From contig OZ022258.1 in NCBI GenBank assembly GCA_963978905.1, positions 27,904,716 through 27,968,715 on the forward strand: a DNA stretch of 64,000 bases. The letters are read 5' to 3'. Within the stretch, counting starts at the first letter, position 1; the number at the start of each line of letters is the position of its first letter. Shown here one piece after another: positions 24,013-35,199 of the stretch. The position numbers and the translations under genes were made by a program. Under the pieces are notes generated by a model that was given only the letters and a program-made list of their open reading frames with translations, made no database searches and was not told where the DNA came from. Origin of the DNA: Trichostrongylus colubriformis. Taxonomy: Eukaryota > Nematoda > Chromadorea > Rhabditida > Trichostrongylidae.

Positions 24013-24987
24013 TCAGTGTATCATTAAAATCGTAATTTGCTCCATGCGAAACTCGCAGGGACAGAAGCACGAGTTATGGCGCATCTGTTCCCCTCGATTC
24101 GCTTGTTTGCAAAAGAAGCAGCCATGTTTTGGTTGACAGGAGGTTATCAGGTGAGTCGCCAGCCCCAGGCAGCGTTCGCATCGACCCCTTTCTCTGAGAC
24201 GGTCGCGGCGAGCGCTTAAGGTGGTATACATAGGACATGAAATAGCCCAATGCAGGGCGCCGCAAAAGACGCCTCGGAAGGTGATTGTTGACTTTCCGTG
24301 GGTTGCGGTGTTGGTAGTTGCTGCGGAATCGTTTGGGGTTGTTGTGGTGGGGTTGCTGGAATGATGAATAAACGGAGAAGATTTATGAAATAGAAAAATG
24401 CGATAGGGGTTCTGAATCATGAATACCTGTCGAATGAGTCTGAATGCTTCCGAATTTCGTTGTATGAAAGCTACCGGCCTGGGTTTCGACTGTTTTTTTC
24501 TGTTTTGGTAGCAGAAATGGTGCCTGAAGTATTAGATGGATTCCCTGAATCTACCCTGTTACGTTAGCAAAGTCAGTACCCGTTGTTTCGAGACTCTCTT
24601 CTACTTTTACCTTTTTACTCTGCATTTCCTCAAGTTCGGTGGCAGCTTTGCGTTTTTTTGCCTGTGTCTGCCGGGTTATACGTATTTCCTGGGTAGGATG
24701 GTGTACTGCGTCTTCAAGACTCCGGACGGCGAGCGTGAGGTCGTAGGTGTAGGGTGGCCGTTGCGGGGGCACCGAGTACTGACAACAGGGGTAATAGGTG
24801 GTGGGCTGCTTCCCGAAGTTTGACAGGTTCCCGAAGGGTGGCGGATCCACTTCAGAGAGTTGTTGAAAGAGGGATGGTGGCGTGTCGGGTTAATCTGGTC
24901 GGGTTTGGGCTCAACTGGTGCAATAACCCCCTCCGGGTCGTTCATGCCTGAAAGATGCCTTTTATTAGTGAACGGGCCTAGGAACAC
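24013..24987 (-). pseudogene. Outer BEL 3' ORF: coiled coil plus Cys/His clusters
   Basis: Downstream of the envelope gene, the minus strand reads a Pro/Thr-rich start (contains PPPITPVVSTRCPRNGHPTP), then a basic coiled-coil stretch (AKKRKAATELEEMQSKKVKV). After a break come Cys/His clusters near 24060-24260 (CERCLGLATHLITSC, then CFFCKQANRGEQMRHNSC). The spacing resembles Gag nucleocapsid knuckles, but the position after env is unusual for gag. At least two frames are used, so this copy is broken. The role is unknown; RNA binding or packaging is an inference. Confidence 0.55.
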
Positions 24988-25136
24988 GTGGAATTCGATA
25001 AACGAGTCGAGTGTATGCTGATAGGACGCAATGCTGATGAGAATATGATGAATGCGTATAATACTTTACTACTTCACTACAGAACGGTATGAGAAGCCGC
25101 AATTGTAAGTGCTATCTCTATGTGCGGTGGTGAAAT

Positions 25137-26460
25137 CTAAGTGTATTTGTGATGAAGAGCTGGAAATAGTTTAGAAGTATATGATGGATATATATGCTTT
25201 AAAACCTCAATAAGAAAGCGTAATGCAAGAAGGGCAATCCTGAGTAGTGAACGAACAAAGAAACGCAAAGGCAATATGATTACTGTGAAGATGCGAAGAG
25301 GGACGAAAATGAGCATGGATGTTGTTGTCAAGCTTTTCTGCCTTCGACTGTTCGTGGAGAAGAGTTTCCCAAGTGCCACCATGTTCGAGATTGCGAAGGA
25401 GATAAGGATTGCGGCAGCTGTAACTATTAGCGCGACGATGAAGAAAAATAGATACTTCCTGAAATTATCAAATATGTGGAAGATATCTGGGAGGGAAAAA
25501 TCGTCTGCTTCCATGGTTTGCTTTCTGTTGCTCATAAGCTTGCTTATTGATTGTATTGGATTAAACGGGTTGATGTAGCAAAGTGTCCCCTGAACAGTGA
25601 ACGCGTAATTGTTTCTCCCACATATGGCTCGGCATAGCTGGTGGAATTGCGCGTTCTGGGAGGAAAAACGTATTGTGTTCCGATAGCCATCTTGTGCGCA
25701 TGACAGAGCAAAGGTTTGTGTTGTGCATTCCACCTCCGGAAGTCCGTATTCAATGGATGAGTGACAGGTTATTGTGGCCGTTGCTCCCTGTAGGCAGCTA
25801 TAACAACCTTGCACTTCCGTGGCTGTAAATGAGCAGTCAAAGCTGTCGAACATGAGCAATAGTTCTTTGACGGTTGAAATGAGTACCAGCGCTAACTCCG
25901 CGCTTGCTGCTTTCGTCTGGATTAGTGTTCCTCAATTCTCCGATGGCAGTATCGCTGTGCTTGGAAGTGCGATCGGTAATGTGCCCCGCAAGTCGAAGAA
26001 CGAATTGATATTGTTTTGTTCGCAATAACAAGTGATTTCGTTTTCCGCAGGATTGCAAGTGCAGCTATTTTTGAGCGTACAACTTGAAAGTTTGTTCGTC
26101 TCGCTGATGTTGTAATGGACACAAGCTAGCTGGAACTGGACGCTAGGGTCTAGAATTGCTGTAGCCTGTGACCCTTTATGAAATTTCGGTGAACAAGGTC
26201 GTTCGGATTTATGTGGAGTGATGTTAATTGAAATTTAATATTTGTATGAGTTTCTTGCCTATTCTTTCGTAGCTCCAACTGATATTGTGTTGGACGTCTG
26301 TTCGATAATTTTATTTCGAATGCGAATGATGCCGAACGGGGCTATGTTGGACAGCGATAGATTTCATAGATTTCATCGTCAACAGGTTCGTGATATAGTC
26401 GCTAAAAAAGACAGCCTGAAGAGGGGAACCCGCAGGAGCACCCTATAACAAGATTATAAG
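25137..26460 (-). pseudogene. Outer BEL envelope, Gc-like part with transmembrane anchor
   Basis: The frames read a Cys-rich ectodomain (CGFPSSGCLF near 26425; ERPCSPKF near 26190; TCNPAENEITCYCEQ near 26030; GCYSCLQGA near 25790) and a hydrophobic anchor (YLFFFIVALIVTAAAILISF near 25450) followed by a basic tail ending at 25137. The paired-Cys pattern GCYSCLxGA is that of phlebovirus-type class II fusion glycoproteins, known in nematode BEL elements. One in-frame TGA lies near 25930 and other breaks lie near 26240 and 26410. The product would have acted as a membrane fusion glycoprotein; this copy cannot make it. Confidence 0.75.
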
Positions 26461-26862
26461 TTTCCGATCCGGCGCTCGGTTACAGTAATTCAAAATGTGA
26501 GCGTCGACTACTCTTCCGTGCGGGACCAGCTCTGAAAGTGAGCGTCGACTGCTTTTCCGTCTGGTGTCTGACCACGTGGTCATTTTTGAAAAAGTCCTCG
26601 CGAAGAGGTTTACCTTTCCTTTGATTTCACATTGTTTCCTCCTTTCGGTTCGTTTCACTGCTTTGTTGTGAGTATTTACTGTTCCTAATATATAAGCCGA
26701 ACGGTCAAAAGAAGCTGAATTTCGTGAAGTCCTTTTAATTCTTGATGTAGTGATCCAATGCATTTCGTTGGAAGATTACCACTGAACTCTATCATTATAA
26801 TTGATAGAGTGGAGCGTTTTTTTTTTTTGCTTCTAGGCATCTACAATTGTGCGAGGCTCGAC

Positions 26863-27481
26863 CATGGTGGACTCGTACCTCACGTTCGAACCCTCGTTTT
26901 GGGAATTACTGGACAACACTCTTCGAATCCACTGATCAAGTTGTTGTGCTTGGCAAATAGTTCAATAAGCGAGAAGGTATTCAGACCTTTGCCGAATATT
27001 GATTTTGTCTTTGCTTGTGAGGATCTGAGAGAGCAGTAAATTGTTAACTCGCTGTGCTTCTAACTTTTATTGAGGCTGTGTATCTGTTCCGAGTGTGAGC
27101 TATTTTGAGCCTCAGTTGTGGGTCCATCCTTTGAAAAACTGCGTGGTTTGCTAGACGCATTGCATACTTTTAGAACCATGAATATAAGTTTTTTAGGACT
27201 CGAACCACCTAAGACGTATGTCACTTCAAGGTTTTGGTTCATCTGCAGGAGGAACTTCGCTCCCATTGGTTAGTTGTATCAGCAGATAAGTCTTTGTCGT
27301 CCTAAGTATGTCACTACTTTTCTTTGTTCAGTATACCACGAGGAAGGTGCTTTCGTTTTTCAAGGTGCCACTGGGCCAGAGATTGATCAGGGATGGGGCT
27401 GCGTGTTGCGTTGTTCACAAATGCTACTTGGAGAAGTTCTACTTCGAAGGCATATTGGAAGAGACTTTGAATGGAAAGAAG
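26863..27481 (+). pseudogene. Atg4 cysteine protease gene fragment (first three exons)
   Basis: Three exons fit the autophagy protease ATG4, which processes Atg8/LC3. Exon 26863-26976 starts ATG with MVDSYLTFEPSFWELLDN. It then needs a frame change to reach TDQVVVLGK, where an in-frame TAG follows. Exon 27197-27268 reads LEPPKTYVTSRFWFICRRNF then API (acceptor TTTTTTAG, donor GTTAGT). Exon 27365-27481 reads ATGPEIDQGWGCVLRCSQML then LGEVLLRRHIGRDFEW, with the catalytic Cys in GWGC. The phases (1 to 2) agree across both introns. Introns are present, so this is a DNA copy and not a retrocopy. The rest of the protease (Asp/His residues) is not found downstream. Confidence 0.82.
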
Positions 27482-29486
27482 GTCTGCCACCGTAGCACAC
27501 CACCCAAAGCACTCCTAGGCAAATTTTCGTGCACTTCATGGTTTTTCACGTTTTTCCAGCAGTTTCACCGACTGTTTCAACCTTATTGTGGATAAATGCG
27601 TTTTTCGAAAATGTTGGCTAATGTGTGTCATTTACTTGACTACTATAGAGAGCACATACTTGTTCATTGATCTGAGATAAACATTGACGATGCTTCATTG
27701 TACAATGACTACAAAATCATACATGTACAAACAGTTGTTGTGATCAATTTAGTAGAGGACTCGCATACCGGCTTCAAGCGCAATTAGAAGCTTGTCAGAA
27801 TCAGGATGAACTCGAGAAAAACCACTGATGGTAACGAAGAAGGGATTTGATAATACCATAGTAGCTTTCAACGAGGAAAATTGAATTGGTATGCGAACAA
27901 TAGGGCAAGAACCAAATAAATCTCTCAATAGCAATTGACTTCTCTATGGTATCACAGATGGGCGGAGATGTAAAATGATGATAATAAACAACGGGGAACG
28001 GACATACAAGGAAGGTACAATAAAGTTCAAAACAGTCTTGCGTAAGCTAAGATACAATTTTCCGACTCCTCCCTAGAATGAAAGGAACAAATTAATTTCA
28101 GAGATATGGCGTGGAGAGCTTCACGTTTCTGCATAGACCGATTCTAAAAGCAGTGGGTTAAGTGTGCCTTCGTCTATCTGAAAATGTAAGCAGATAACCC
28201 ACTCTTAACCAGTATCCCAAATGATAAACATCACTTCTATGGAATAACCATTTCAAAGTGCGGAAATGAAAGAAAACGGTGAGGAAACCAACAGAAATGA
28301 AACACCACCATGCACAACTTTGCTTGTTCCTCCAGAGAAGAACTATAGCATTCGAAGCAAAAAGAAATATCACAAAAATGATGATGCATAGTTCAGTGTA
28401 CCGCTGTTTACCTCGCTATCCGATTCATCCCATATTCTCAATACAGTTCGCGTCAGCGCAGCCAGCTTCCCCCGATTCTATTGGCGTTCTGGCGCGATGA
28501 ATTGTCAATAGAAAGATGATCCATCATACGACCTACGGTCCAGCCAGATCATTTCGCTTGGACGTCCATTCGTCGCTTCCAGACATGGCCTGAACCAGAG
28601 AAAAGAAACTGAAGACTCAACGAACCCTTGTAAACATAACGAAGCAAAATCTTACAATCACTGGCAACAAAAAACAGCAGTATAATGAAAAATTCAAAAA
28701 AAAACGAACCATTTCCTGAGTTTTGCCCATCATCACAGCATCGCTGCGTCGTTAAGGCTTCTTCTTTTTCGCCGTGGCCTCTCATCAGGATAGCACTTGT
28801 CCATGAAAGAAAGAATGGCACTGCAGAGCCGCCGAGGAAAAGTCGTGAAAAGAATCAGAAACAGTGTGGTAGTGAGGTTAACCGATTTCTTCCCCCTTTC
28901 TCTTTTCATGTACAGTACCAGAGCAAGGCACTCAGCGCCACGCACTGCTGTAAAGGGAAGCCTATCTGTGCTTGTGGAAAAAATCGTAATGACAAAAGTG
29001 TATACCGTTCGCAAATAAGCTCCGTTTTTTTTCAATTCCTCAAATTCAAACTTGATACACATGTCCTGTACAGCGCCAAAAACACTGACTACTGAACCAT
29101 AGAACGATCTGATTCTTCATCGAAATTTGCTCTTCATGACGACATTTGTTCATTACATAAAAGATTGGGAGATGTTCAGCGCTCGGCTAACAAGACACAA
29201 CACCTCAATAAGGGTGAAAGCTACGATTTCACCGTATATAACCCATCAAAAACGAAGAGGGCGCAAAAGATAAAAATGAATAAGGACCTTGCTATATAAC
29301 GGCCATATAAGAACTCAGTATACACAAAAAAAAAGTCGGCTGTTAGTTAAGTTTGATTGTGGGGAAAGACATGCCAATGCACGCAGACGTAGAGGTCTTC
29401 AAATAGTCATGACATACTTATCATACTTAGATTTTACGAGAAAAGCATTCTCCCAAAAAATCAGAATCACAACTTCAAGATAACTA

Positions 29487-29993
29487 TTAGGTTGGACGGG
29501 AAGTTCTGGGACACCTTGTGAGAAAAATTCAATTTATTTTAATTTTATTCACATGTAACTTCAGTCACCAAAGTGGATCTTCTTCAACGGGGATCTTCTT
29601 CAACGGCAGCTGTCAGGGCGTCGACATCGAAGACCGGAGGACGTCCTGAGCGTGGTTCATCTTCTAGCGTTGTCTGTCCTTCACCGAAACGCTGATACCA
29701 CCGAATCACCGTAGACTTCGAAGTGGTGTTCGCACCCATCGAGTGGTTGATTCTGTCGGCCGCCAGGCGCGCAGAACTACCAAGGCGGTACTCATGAAGA
29801 ATCAGCAGTCGAAGACCTTCTCGCGAAATAGGCTCAGATTCGCCGCTTGTCGAAGCCATAGTGGTGATAACCAGACTAGTGAAGAGTCCTTCACACTCCA
29901 TCTATATACCCTTACCATGGACTGTCCCACAATTCTTTACAGGTTTCTACAGGAAAAAACAAAAAGTGTCCCAGAACTTCCCGTCCAACCTAA
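29487..29993 (-). mobile_element. Mariner deletion derivative with HTH-only ORF
   Basis: Inverted ends TTAGGTTGGACGGGAAGTTC and its complement lie at 29487 and 29974-29993, flanked by TA on both sides (29485-29486, 29994-29995). The 507-bp element keeps a 105-codon minus-strand frame (29584-29901) with LRLLILHEYRLGSSARLAAD and STVIRWYQRFGEGQTTLEDE, then PRSGRPP: the N-terminal helix-turn-helix DNA-binding part of a mariner transposase. The DDD catalytic domain is gone. Such a protein could bind ends but not cut. Confidence 0.88.
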
Positions 29994-30239
29994 TACAATA
30001 ACTGAATGCGCACATAAAAAGAGATGGAAATTGGATACCCATTCAGTTTCAGCAATTTATTTCCTAAAAGGAGCTCGCGGGGCGACCTACACAACACATT
30101 TTCTGTTTTCGAGCGGCATTTTATCAGGGCTCTTACCACTGGACAGGATTTCACATCAACGAAGTATTTTTGGTGTACTGTAGCGTGGAATGCGTGTGTG
30201 TGCACCTTCGCATCTAATTTCACGGCTTCGTTTCCCCCG

Positions 30240-30743
30240 CACGATTCTGTACAGAAGGTCAGGCCAAATTATTGGCGATTTCGAGCTCTGGGACAAGAGA
30301 GTTGGGATAGATCTTTGCGCATTTTGTGCCTGTGCACGTCCCCAGTGTGGGCAGCGCTTGCTATGATGAACCTTAGTGATCGTATTTTGCGTGTAAAATA
30401 AGGTTTCCTTGTCACACCGCATCAGTAATTTTCTGAGCGTCAGTTTCAATTGTGCTGTTGTGTAGTTGTCTTTTCGAATTTGGAGACAAACTTCTGGTTG
30501 GATCGGATTGATTTTCATCAGTACTTTCTTTTCCTTTGAGCATGTCTTGTCCCCTCTACTACATTCCGTAAGCAGCGACTCTATCATGACCGTATGTAAA
30601 CACGTTTTTACCACTGCTGTTGAGGACAATAAGACGCAAACCGCGAAAATGCGCACAATAGATGAAGGCTGCCATCGCTGGTGTCTATTCCTCAATTCGA
30701 TCAGCGGTGTTTCTGCTGCGTCATAGTGGTTTGCGGCGTTCAC
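30240..30743 (-). pseudogene. Outer BEL envelope, start of Gc-like ectodomain
   Basis: Reads a hydrophobic signal-like span (SIVRIFAVCVLLSSTAVVKT near 30650) followed by a Cys-containing ectodomain (CLQIRKDNYTTAQLKLTLRK, then MRCDKETLFYTQ and KRCPHWG). A frameshift follows KRCPHWG; in the next frame the reading continues to ESCGG, where the insert begins. The layout (internal signal before the fusion subunit) matches bunyavirus-type Gn-Gc polyproteins. This copy is inactive. Confidence 0.65.
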
Positions 30744-30756
30744 GTATCGGTAAAGC

Positions 30757-31300
30757 CTATGAACGGCCAGACGGAGGGAGTTTTTGACGCACCGGCAGCT
30801 TCGCGCTGCCCCGGCCAGTTTTCTTGATGCAGCATAGGGTTATCGCTACTGTAATTACTACAACATAGACGAGGACGGATGTCATGACAATGGCTAGTCG
30901 GGGCCAACAGTGTGGGTTAGATATCATAGTGGAGCAGAAGTTGCATGAAATTTGCTCGCAAAAGGGGCTCGGTTGGCAACTCAGTTGGTAAATTGTGGTT
31001 TCGTTCCGTACTCGCCACTTTATCGTAACCGTGTGGGGGTGCAGGATGATCTCTGCTGGAAATTGTACGGTCATATCTGGTTCAGGGTTCAGGACTTCCA
31101 TACAGTTCGTTACCACAGATCTCTAGCCTGTCTGCTGCCTCCGATCCGGCAACGCGGTGTTCACTACACCGCGAACACAGCGCGGCGAGGCAGTATGGTG
31201 GGCAAGTGCGCTCGAGACAGGCAGACAAAACAGTGTCATCATGGCTAACCATGCATACCAGAACCGAGGGGGGAAAAGTTTCTGTGCTTGCCATCGTCAT
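30757..31300 (-). pseudogene. Outer BEL envelope, N-terminal Gn-like part
   Basis: A signal-like AMMTLFCLPVSSALA near 31240 is followed by an in-frame TAG near 31120. Then comes a 119-codon frame (30757-31116) with NETTIYQLSCQPSPFCEQIS, paired cysteines, a membrane span (LAIVMTSVLVYVVVITVAIT) and a basic cytoplasmic end. It sits directly after the integrase and before the Gc-like part, as expected for the N-terminal half of the envelope precursor. Confidence 0.55.
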
Positions 31301-31430
31301 GATGCAACAGAGGGTGAGCATATCTCACTTTCATCTTTGCTTTCAGGGAGAGACTGGGTCTCCTTCCGGTATTGTACGCCGACGAGTCTACTTTATCTAC
31401 TTGATTTTCATGTTTTTGTACTGTATGACT

Positions 31431-33300
31431 TTAGTCTTCCTTTTGGCTTGGCTGATCTTGAGATGAGGGAGAGGAGTCGTTCTCATCTAGTTCTAACGGA
31501 ATAAGCATGTTGATCGAGCGGCGAATGGTCTCTTTTTGGGCAGTACGCAGAGAAGCTTCGCGTATTTCACCGTTTGGATCTTCTATCAGTTCGGTTACTA
31601 GACCCATGGGCCAATGACCTCTGTCGGCGTTGCTGTCCATTATGAGGACGACTTCTCCTATGCGGGGTTTGGTACGAGCAAACTGATTCTGTTTTATTCT
31701 AATTTGATGAAAATTTCTCAGCTCGAGAAGGTATTGCTCTGTCCATAATTTCCACAACCGTGTTAAATATTCGATCGTATCTTGCAATCGATTTGTCGCT
31801 GCTTGTTTCGTTGTGAGTGCTGGAGCATAAGGGAGATCGTCTTCGTCATCATCGACTAGAGGTAAGGGTATGGATGGTTGAGCATTCGGGATCAAGAAGT
31901 CAATTGGGGTAAGATCATAGAGTCTTCTCATAAGCTTCCAACGTAGGCTAATGGTCTAGAATTGACCATTCCTTCAGTTTCGATGATTAGTGTATGGAGC
32001 TCTTCGGAAGGGAGGATTTTTTCGCCAGATATCTTTTTGAGGCATGACTTAAATGTGCCAATCATTCTTTCGTAAAATCCTCCTTTCCAAGGGGATAGAG
32101 GAGGTATAAATTTCCATACAGTAGACTCGTTAGTTAAGAAGTTACCGAGGGATTTAGTGTTGAAAAATTCTGTAGACTAACGGGGTTCGTTTTGATTGAC
32201 GAGCTGTTCACCAAGCTTGAAATTTGTCGCATTGTCTGAGATAATTGACTTGGGTTTTCCCCGCCTTGCTGCGAAACGCCGTAGACAGTTGATAAAACAT
32301 TCACCGCTTAGGGAAGCAAGCACTTCTAAGTGTACGGCTTTGGTACTCATGCATGTGAACAAGCATACCCACCTTTTTTGTTGAATGTCGTGGTCGCGCA
32401 CTTGGAAGGGCCCTGCTAGATCCACTCCCACGTTCTCGAAAATTCGTGAAGGAGTGGTTCTGCTACTAGGGAGAGAAGGGGAATCAGGGTAGCGGTAAGC
32501 TCGCGTGTTCCCTTTTTTGCAAATTGTGCATGATTTCAGAGCCTTGCGAACCGTGCGCCGACCGGTGGGCACCCAAAATCTTAGACGGATATTTGCAAGA
32601 GTGGAGTTAACGCCATAACGCCTTTTTGGTGAACGTCTAGGATGACTAATCTTGTGTATTGGTGATCGGGTGGTAACAAGACGGGGTTTATGGTGTGGAA
32701 TGGGAGATATGCCTTCTGTAATCTCCCGTAGCGTCGCAGTATGCCTTCCGAACCGTTTGAGATATTGAGATGCTGATGCCTTGCCGTAAGTGTTATAGAG
32801 AGTTGCGCTAGTTTTATGCATACGCTCTCGGCAACGGCTATTTCTTGCGGAAGTATTTTGAGTAGCTGGGCGAAATTGGAGAAGTTTTTGGAACTCGGGT
32901 GCGGATGTTATAATTTTCTTTGGATTTGCTCGTTGAAGTAGGTCGATGACTCTGATTTTGATGAATTTGAGGACTAGTGCCATGACACGATGGCACTTGG
33001 TAAGGGAAGATGTTTGGGTATGCGGCCAGTTTACCGATGTTTGTTGACTTACTGATTGATTGGTGGTGCAAGATGCTATGGAAGTGCAAGAAGGTAGCGT
33101 GGAAGGTTTATCGCTTTCGTCATTCGCGTCTAAAGGTAGATGGAATTCGATTAGCTGAGGCCTGGGAACCTTTTCCTGCGTAAGAAATTGGGCACCGCTC
33201 CACTGAATGTGGTCCTGTAGCTCATCTTTGGTTGCGCCTCGAGTGGCGCAATCCGCCGGGTTCTCTGGGGACGATACATATTGAAATGTGCAACTTACCT
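31431..33300 (-). pseudogene. Outer BEL integrase
   Basis: In the 432-codon frame 32177-33475 the integrase follows the end of RNase H. It has a zinc-binding region (CTICKKGN), the core Asp in VGVDLAGPF, and the second Asp in SIISDNATNF. The third catalytic position reads SPWKGGFYERMIG near 32080 after a stop at 32177. The C-terminal domain (31431-31931) has RIGEVVLIMDSNADRGHW, then PMGLVTELIED, typical of BEL integrases. Stops and shifts at 32177 and ~31930 break it. Confidence 0.82.
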
Positions 33301-33720
33301 GTCGTTCGAGGAAAAATGTGTTTATCTGTCGAGTTTTGAAAACGCGGTTTTGAATGAAAACACCTTTCGTTTTCTCTGATTGCACCCAACTCAGTGCTAT
33401 TTGAGTATCGCTATATGTGGTGACCGTCTCAACCTGTAAATCCAGTTCTTCGTACACGAATTTCGTTAATTGCATGCCCAGTTGTAGTGCTACTAACTCT
33501 AATCAAGGAATCGTTATAACAGGATCTGATTTGAGCTGTTTTGCTGGAGTGAGCCAGTGGCGTGCTATCACTAGCCGGCATTGGTCAAGCGCGTCGGGTG
33601 ATCGAGAGCGCAAGTAGACACCTACTGCAATGGAGTGTGAGGACGCGTCCACAAACGTATGTAGCTGATGTTTCGATTCATTGTTTGAAGCGTCAAAAAG
33701 TTTTCTAGGCACTACTTTGG
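33300..33720 (-). pseudogene. Outer BEL RNase H
   Basis: HTFVDASSHSIAVGVYLRSR near 33650 gives the first Asp. After a stop near 33500, YSDTQIALSWVQ near 33400 gives the next, and SSPENPADCATRG near 33250 is the typical BEL motif that closes the domain. The arrangement matches BEL RNase H, which degrades the RNA strand during reverse transcription. Confidence 0.78.
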
Positions 33721-33749
33721 AAAATCCTTTAACACTATTGCAGATGGAA

Positions 33750-34584
33750 TGCCATTTTTATTCGTCCTCTGTATGCAGCGGTGTGTCCCAGTCATACTCC
33801 TTTTGCCATAATCCTTGTAGAAATACTTTAGCTGGAGTAAGGAGAGGAATCAAAAACCCGAGAGGATCAAAGGTTGTATGAATTTGTTTCAACACATTCC
33901 GTTCGGTAGGGCAGTTGGTTCGCGCCAAGTGCAGGTGGAGGAGGAACTGGTCTCTTTTTGGGTCCCACTGCAACCCGTACCTTATGTGCTGGATGTTTCG
34001 ATAGGTCTGCGCTGTCTATCGCTTCGTTATAGGACTTATCGTTAGTCATATACTCTCGGAGATTCATCGACATGTCTCGAAAGAGCTGCTTACTTGATCG
34101 GTATTTATCTATAAGATCGAATGCCGTTTAAGCGGTCAGAAATACGTTGTCCTTATAGAGATTGCGCTGGATTTCCCGACAGATTTCTTGCCCTCTTTGT
34201 TGGTCTAGCGCGTATTTGATGGACATGCCTGATAGGTGGGGCGATGAGTTTATACCGGAAGCTAAACGTTTGGACCTGAGGATTCGTAGGTTATCTGAAG
34301 AAGGTGGTATGTTAGCATCTTTCAGCCAAAGGAAACGCACCGCGTCACGCTCGCATTCTTGGAGATATATCATATGGAATGCCTTTTCTACATCGGCCGT
34401 GAGAAATTTGGGTCCTATTCTGCAGCGCATCAGTATACCACAGAGGCCGGGTAAAAGGGGAGGCCCTTGCGTAGTATGACTACCAGGTTTGGAAACTGCT
34501 TGATGCGGCATGTAGTATTTTGGTCAATGGCTTTTCTGGTATGACGGAACTTCTTCAATTATATCGCGGTGTAAATGGTCGTCT
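33750..34584 (-). pseudogene. Outer BEL reverse transcriptase, 3' part
   Basis: RT motifs: FLTADVEKAFHMI (motif A Asp) near 34400, and a YKDN at the active-site box near 34150, where BEL elements usually have YVDN or YVDD. TTFDPLGFLIPLLTPAKVFL lies near 33850. The segment that usually carries the FDAS motif before motif A is missing (short deletion near 34450). The inner BEL element joins at 34585. Confidence 0.78.
34579..34584. repeat. Target-site duplication of the inner BEL element (left)
   Basis: TCGTCT here and at 42460-42465, flanking the inner element. Five or six bases depending on where the LTR edge is placed. Confidence 0.75.
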
Positions 34585-35199
34585 TGTGGTGACGTTCCCC
34601 GGCGAAGAATGTGGTTCAGTGGAGTTTGAAGAGTTTTGCGCTCGGGGAAAGTCACCGCTCAAAAACTGGCGAGGTTACCCACCTGTTACAGGAGACGTCG
34701 ATCGTAGTCGATGATAAAGTATAAAAAATACACCACTACAGGAATATCACGACGCGGCGCCCGTCGATCCTCGTCAACAATCCAACACAATTAATAACTG
34801 AGGTCAAATGGATGAGTAGAATACCACAACAAATAACTGCAAGCTTCTTTGGTTGACGGTTAAATGAGAATAACAGAATAGCATATAAGGGGTTGGCCCC
34901 TCTTCAGCTCTGATTCAGTTCTGGAATAACAATCCGTAATTTTTCAGTACGGTCCCTCGTGGCGGTCCCGAGACGAGTGGGATGGGTCGCACGACGGTCC
35001 AACCCCCGACGGTTCAAGGAAGCAAGAAGAAGGAAAAAAAGACCCAAAAAACCAGAAAGGAAAAACCCCGTTGTTTGATGGCTGCGACTTCGCGCGCTAT
35101 TGTCAGCATCGAATACACAGTGGACGCGGGGTTTCGACTCGGGACCGCCGGTGTCGACTTCACAGCAGGGGTTTCTCACCTGCCTGTGGCCGGCGACAC
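34585..35199 (-). repeat. Inner BEL 3' LTR
   Basis: Full-length match to 41844-42459. The upstream minus-strand side is purine-rich (GGAGAGGATGG and GAGGCGGCAG just before the LTR), a plausible polypurine tract. Confidence 0.9.

Larger units (their letters stand above)
26444..30233. other. Foreign ~3.8-kb insert splitting the envelope gene
   Basis: Envelope reading stops at the ESCGG motif near 30235 and resumes at GCSCGFPSSGC near 26445. In related envelopes these two motifs are adjacent, so the DNA between them is an insertion. It contains a host Atg4 gene fragment on the plus strand (26863-27481), a deletion-derivative mariner (29487-29993), and several open frames without family. I saw no terminal inverted repeats and no clear target duplication (only a C-run, CCC/CCCCC, on both sides), so the mechanism is not evident. 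Confidence 0.75.

Noticed and set aside
28685..29095. 136-codon plus-strand frame inside the captured insert, with alternative minus-strand exon-like pieces
   Set aside because: Both strands give partly plausible readings and neither has a recognisable domain, so no call was made.
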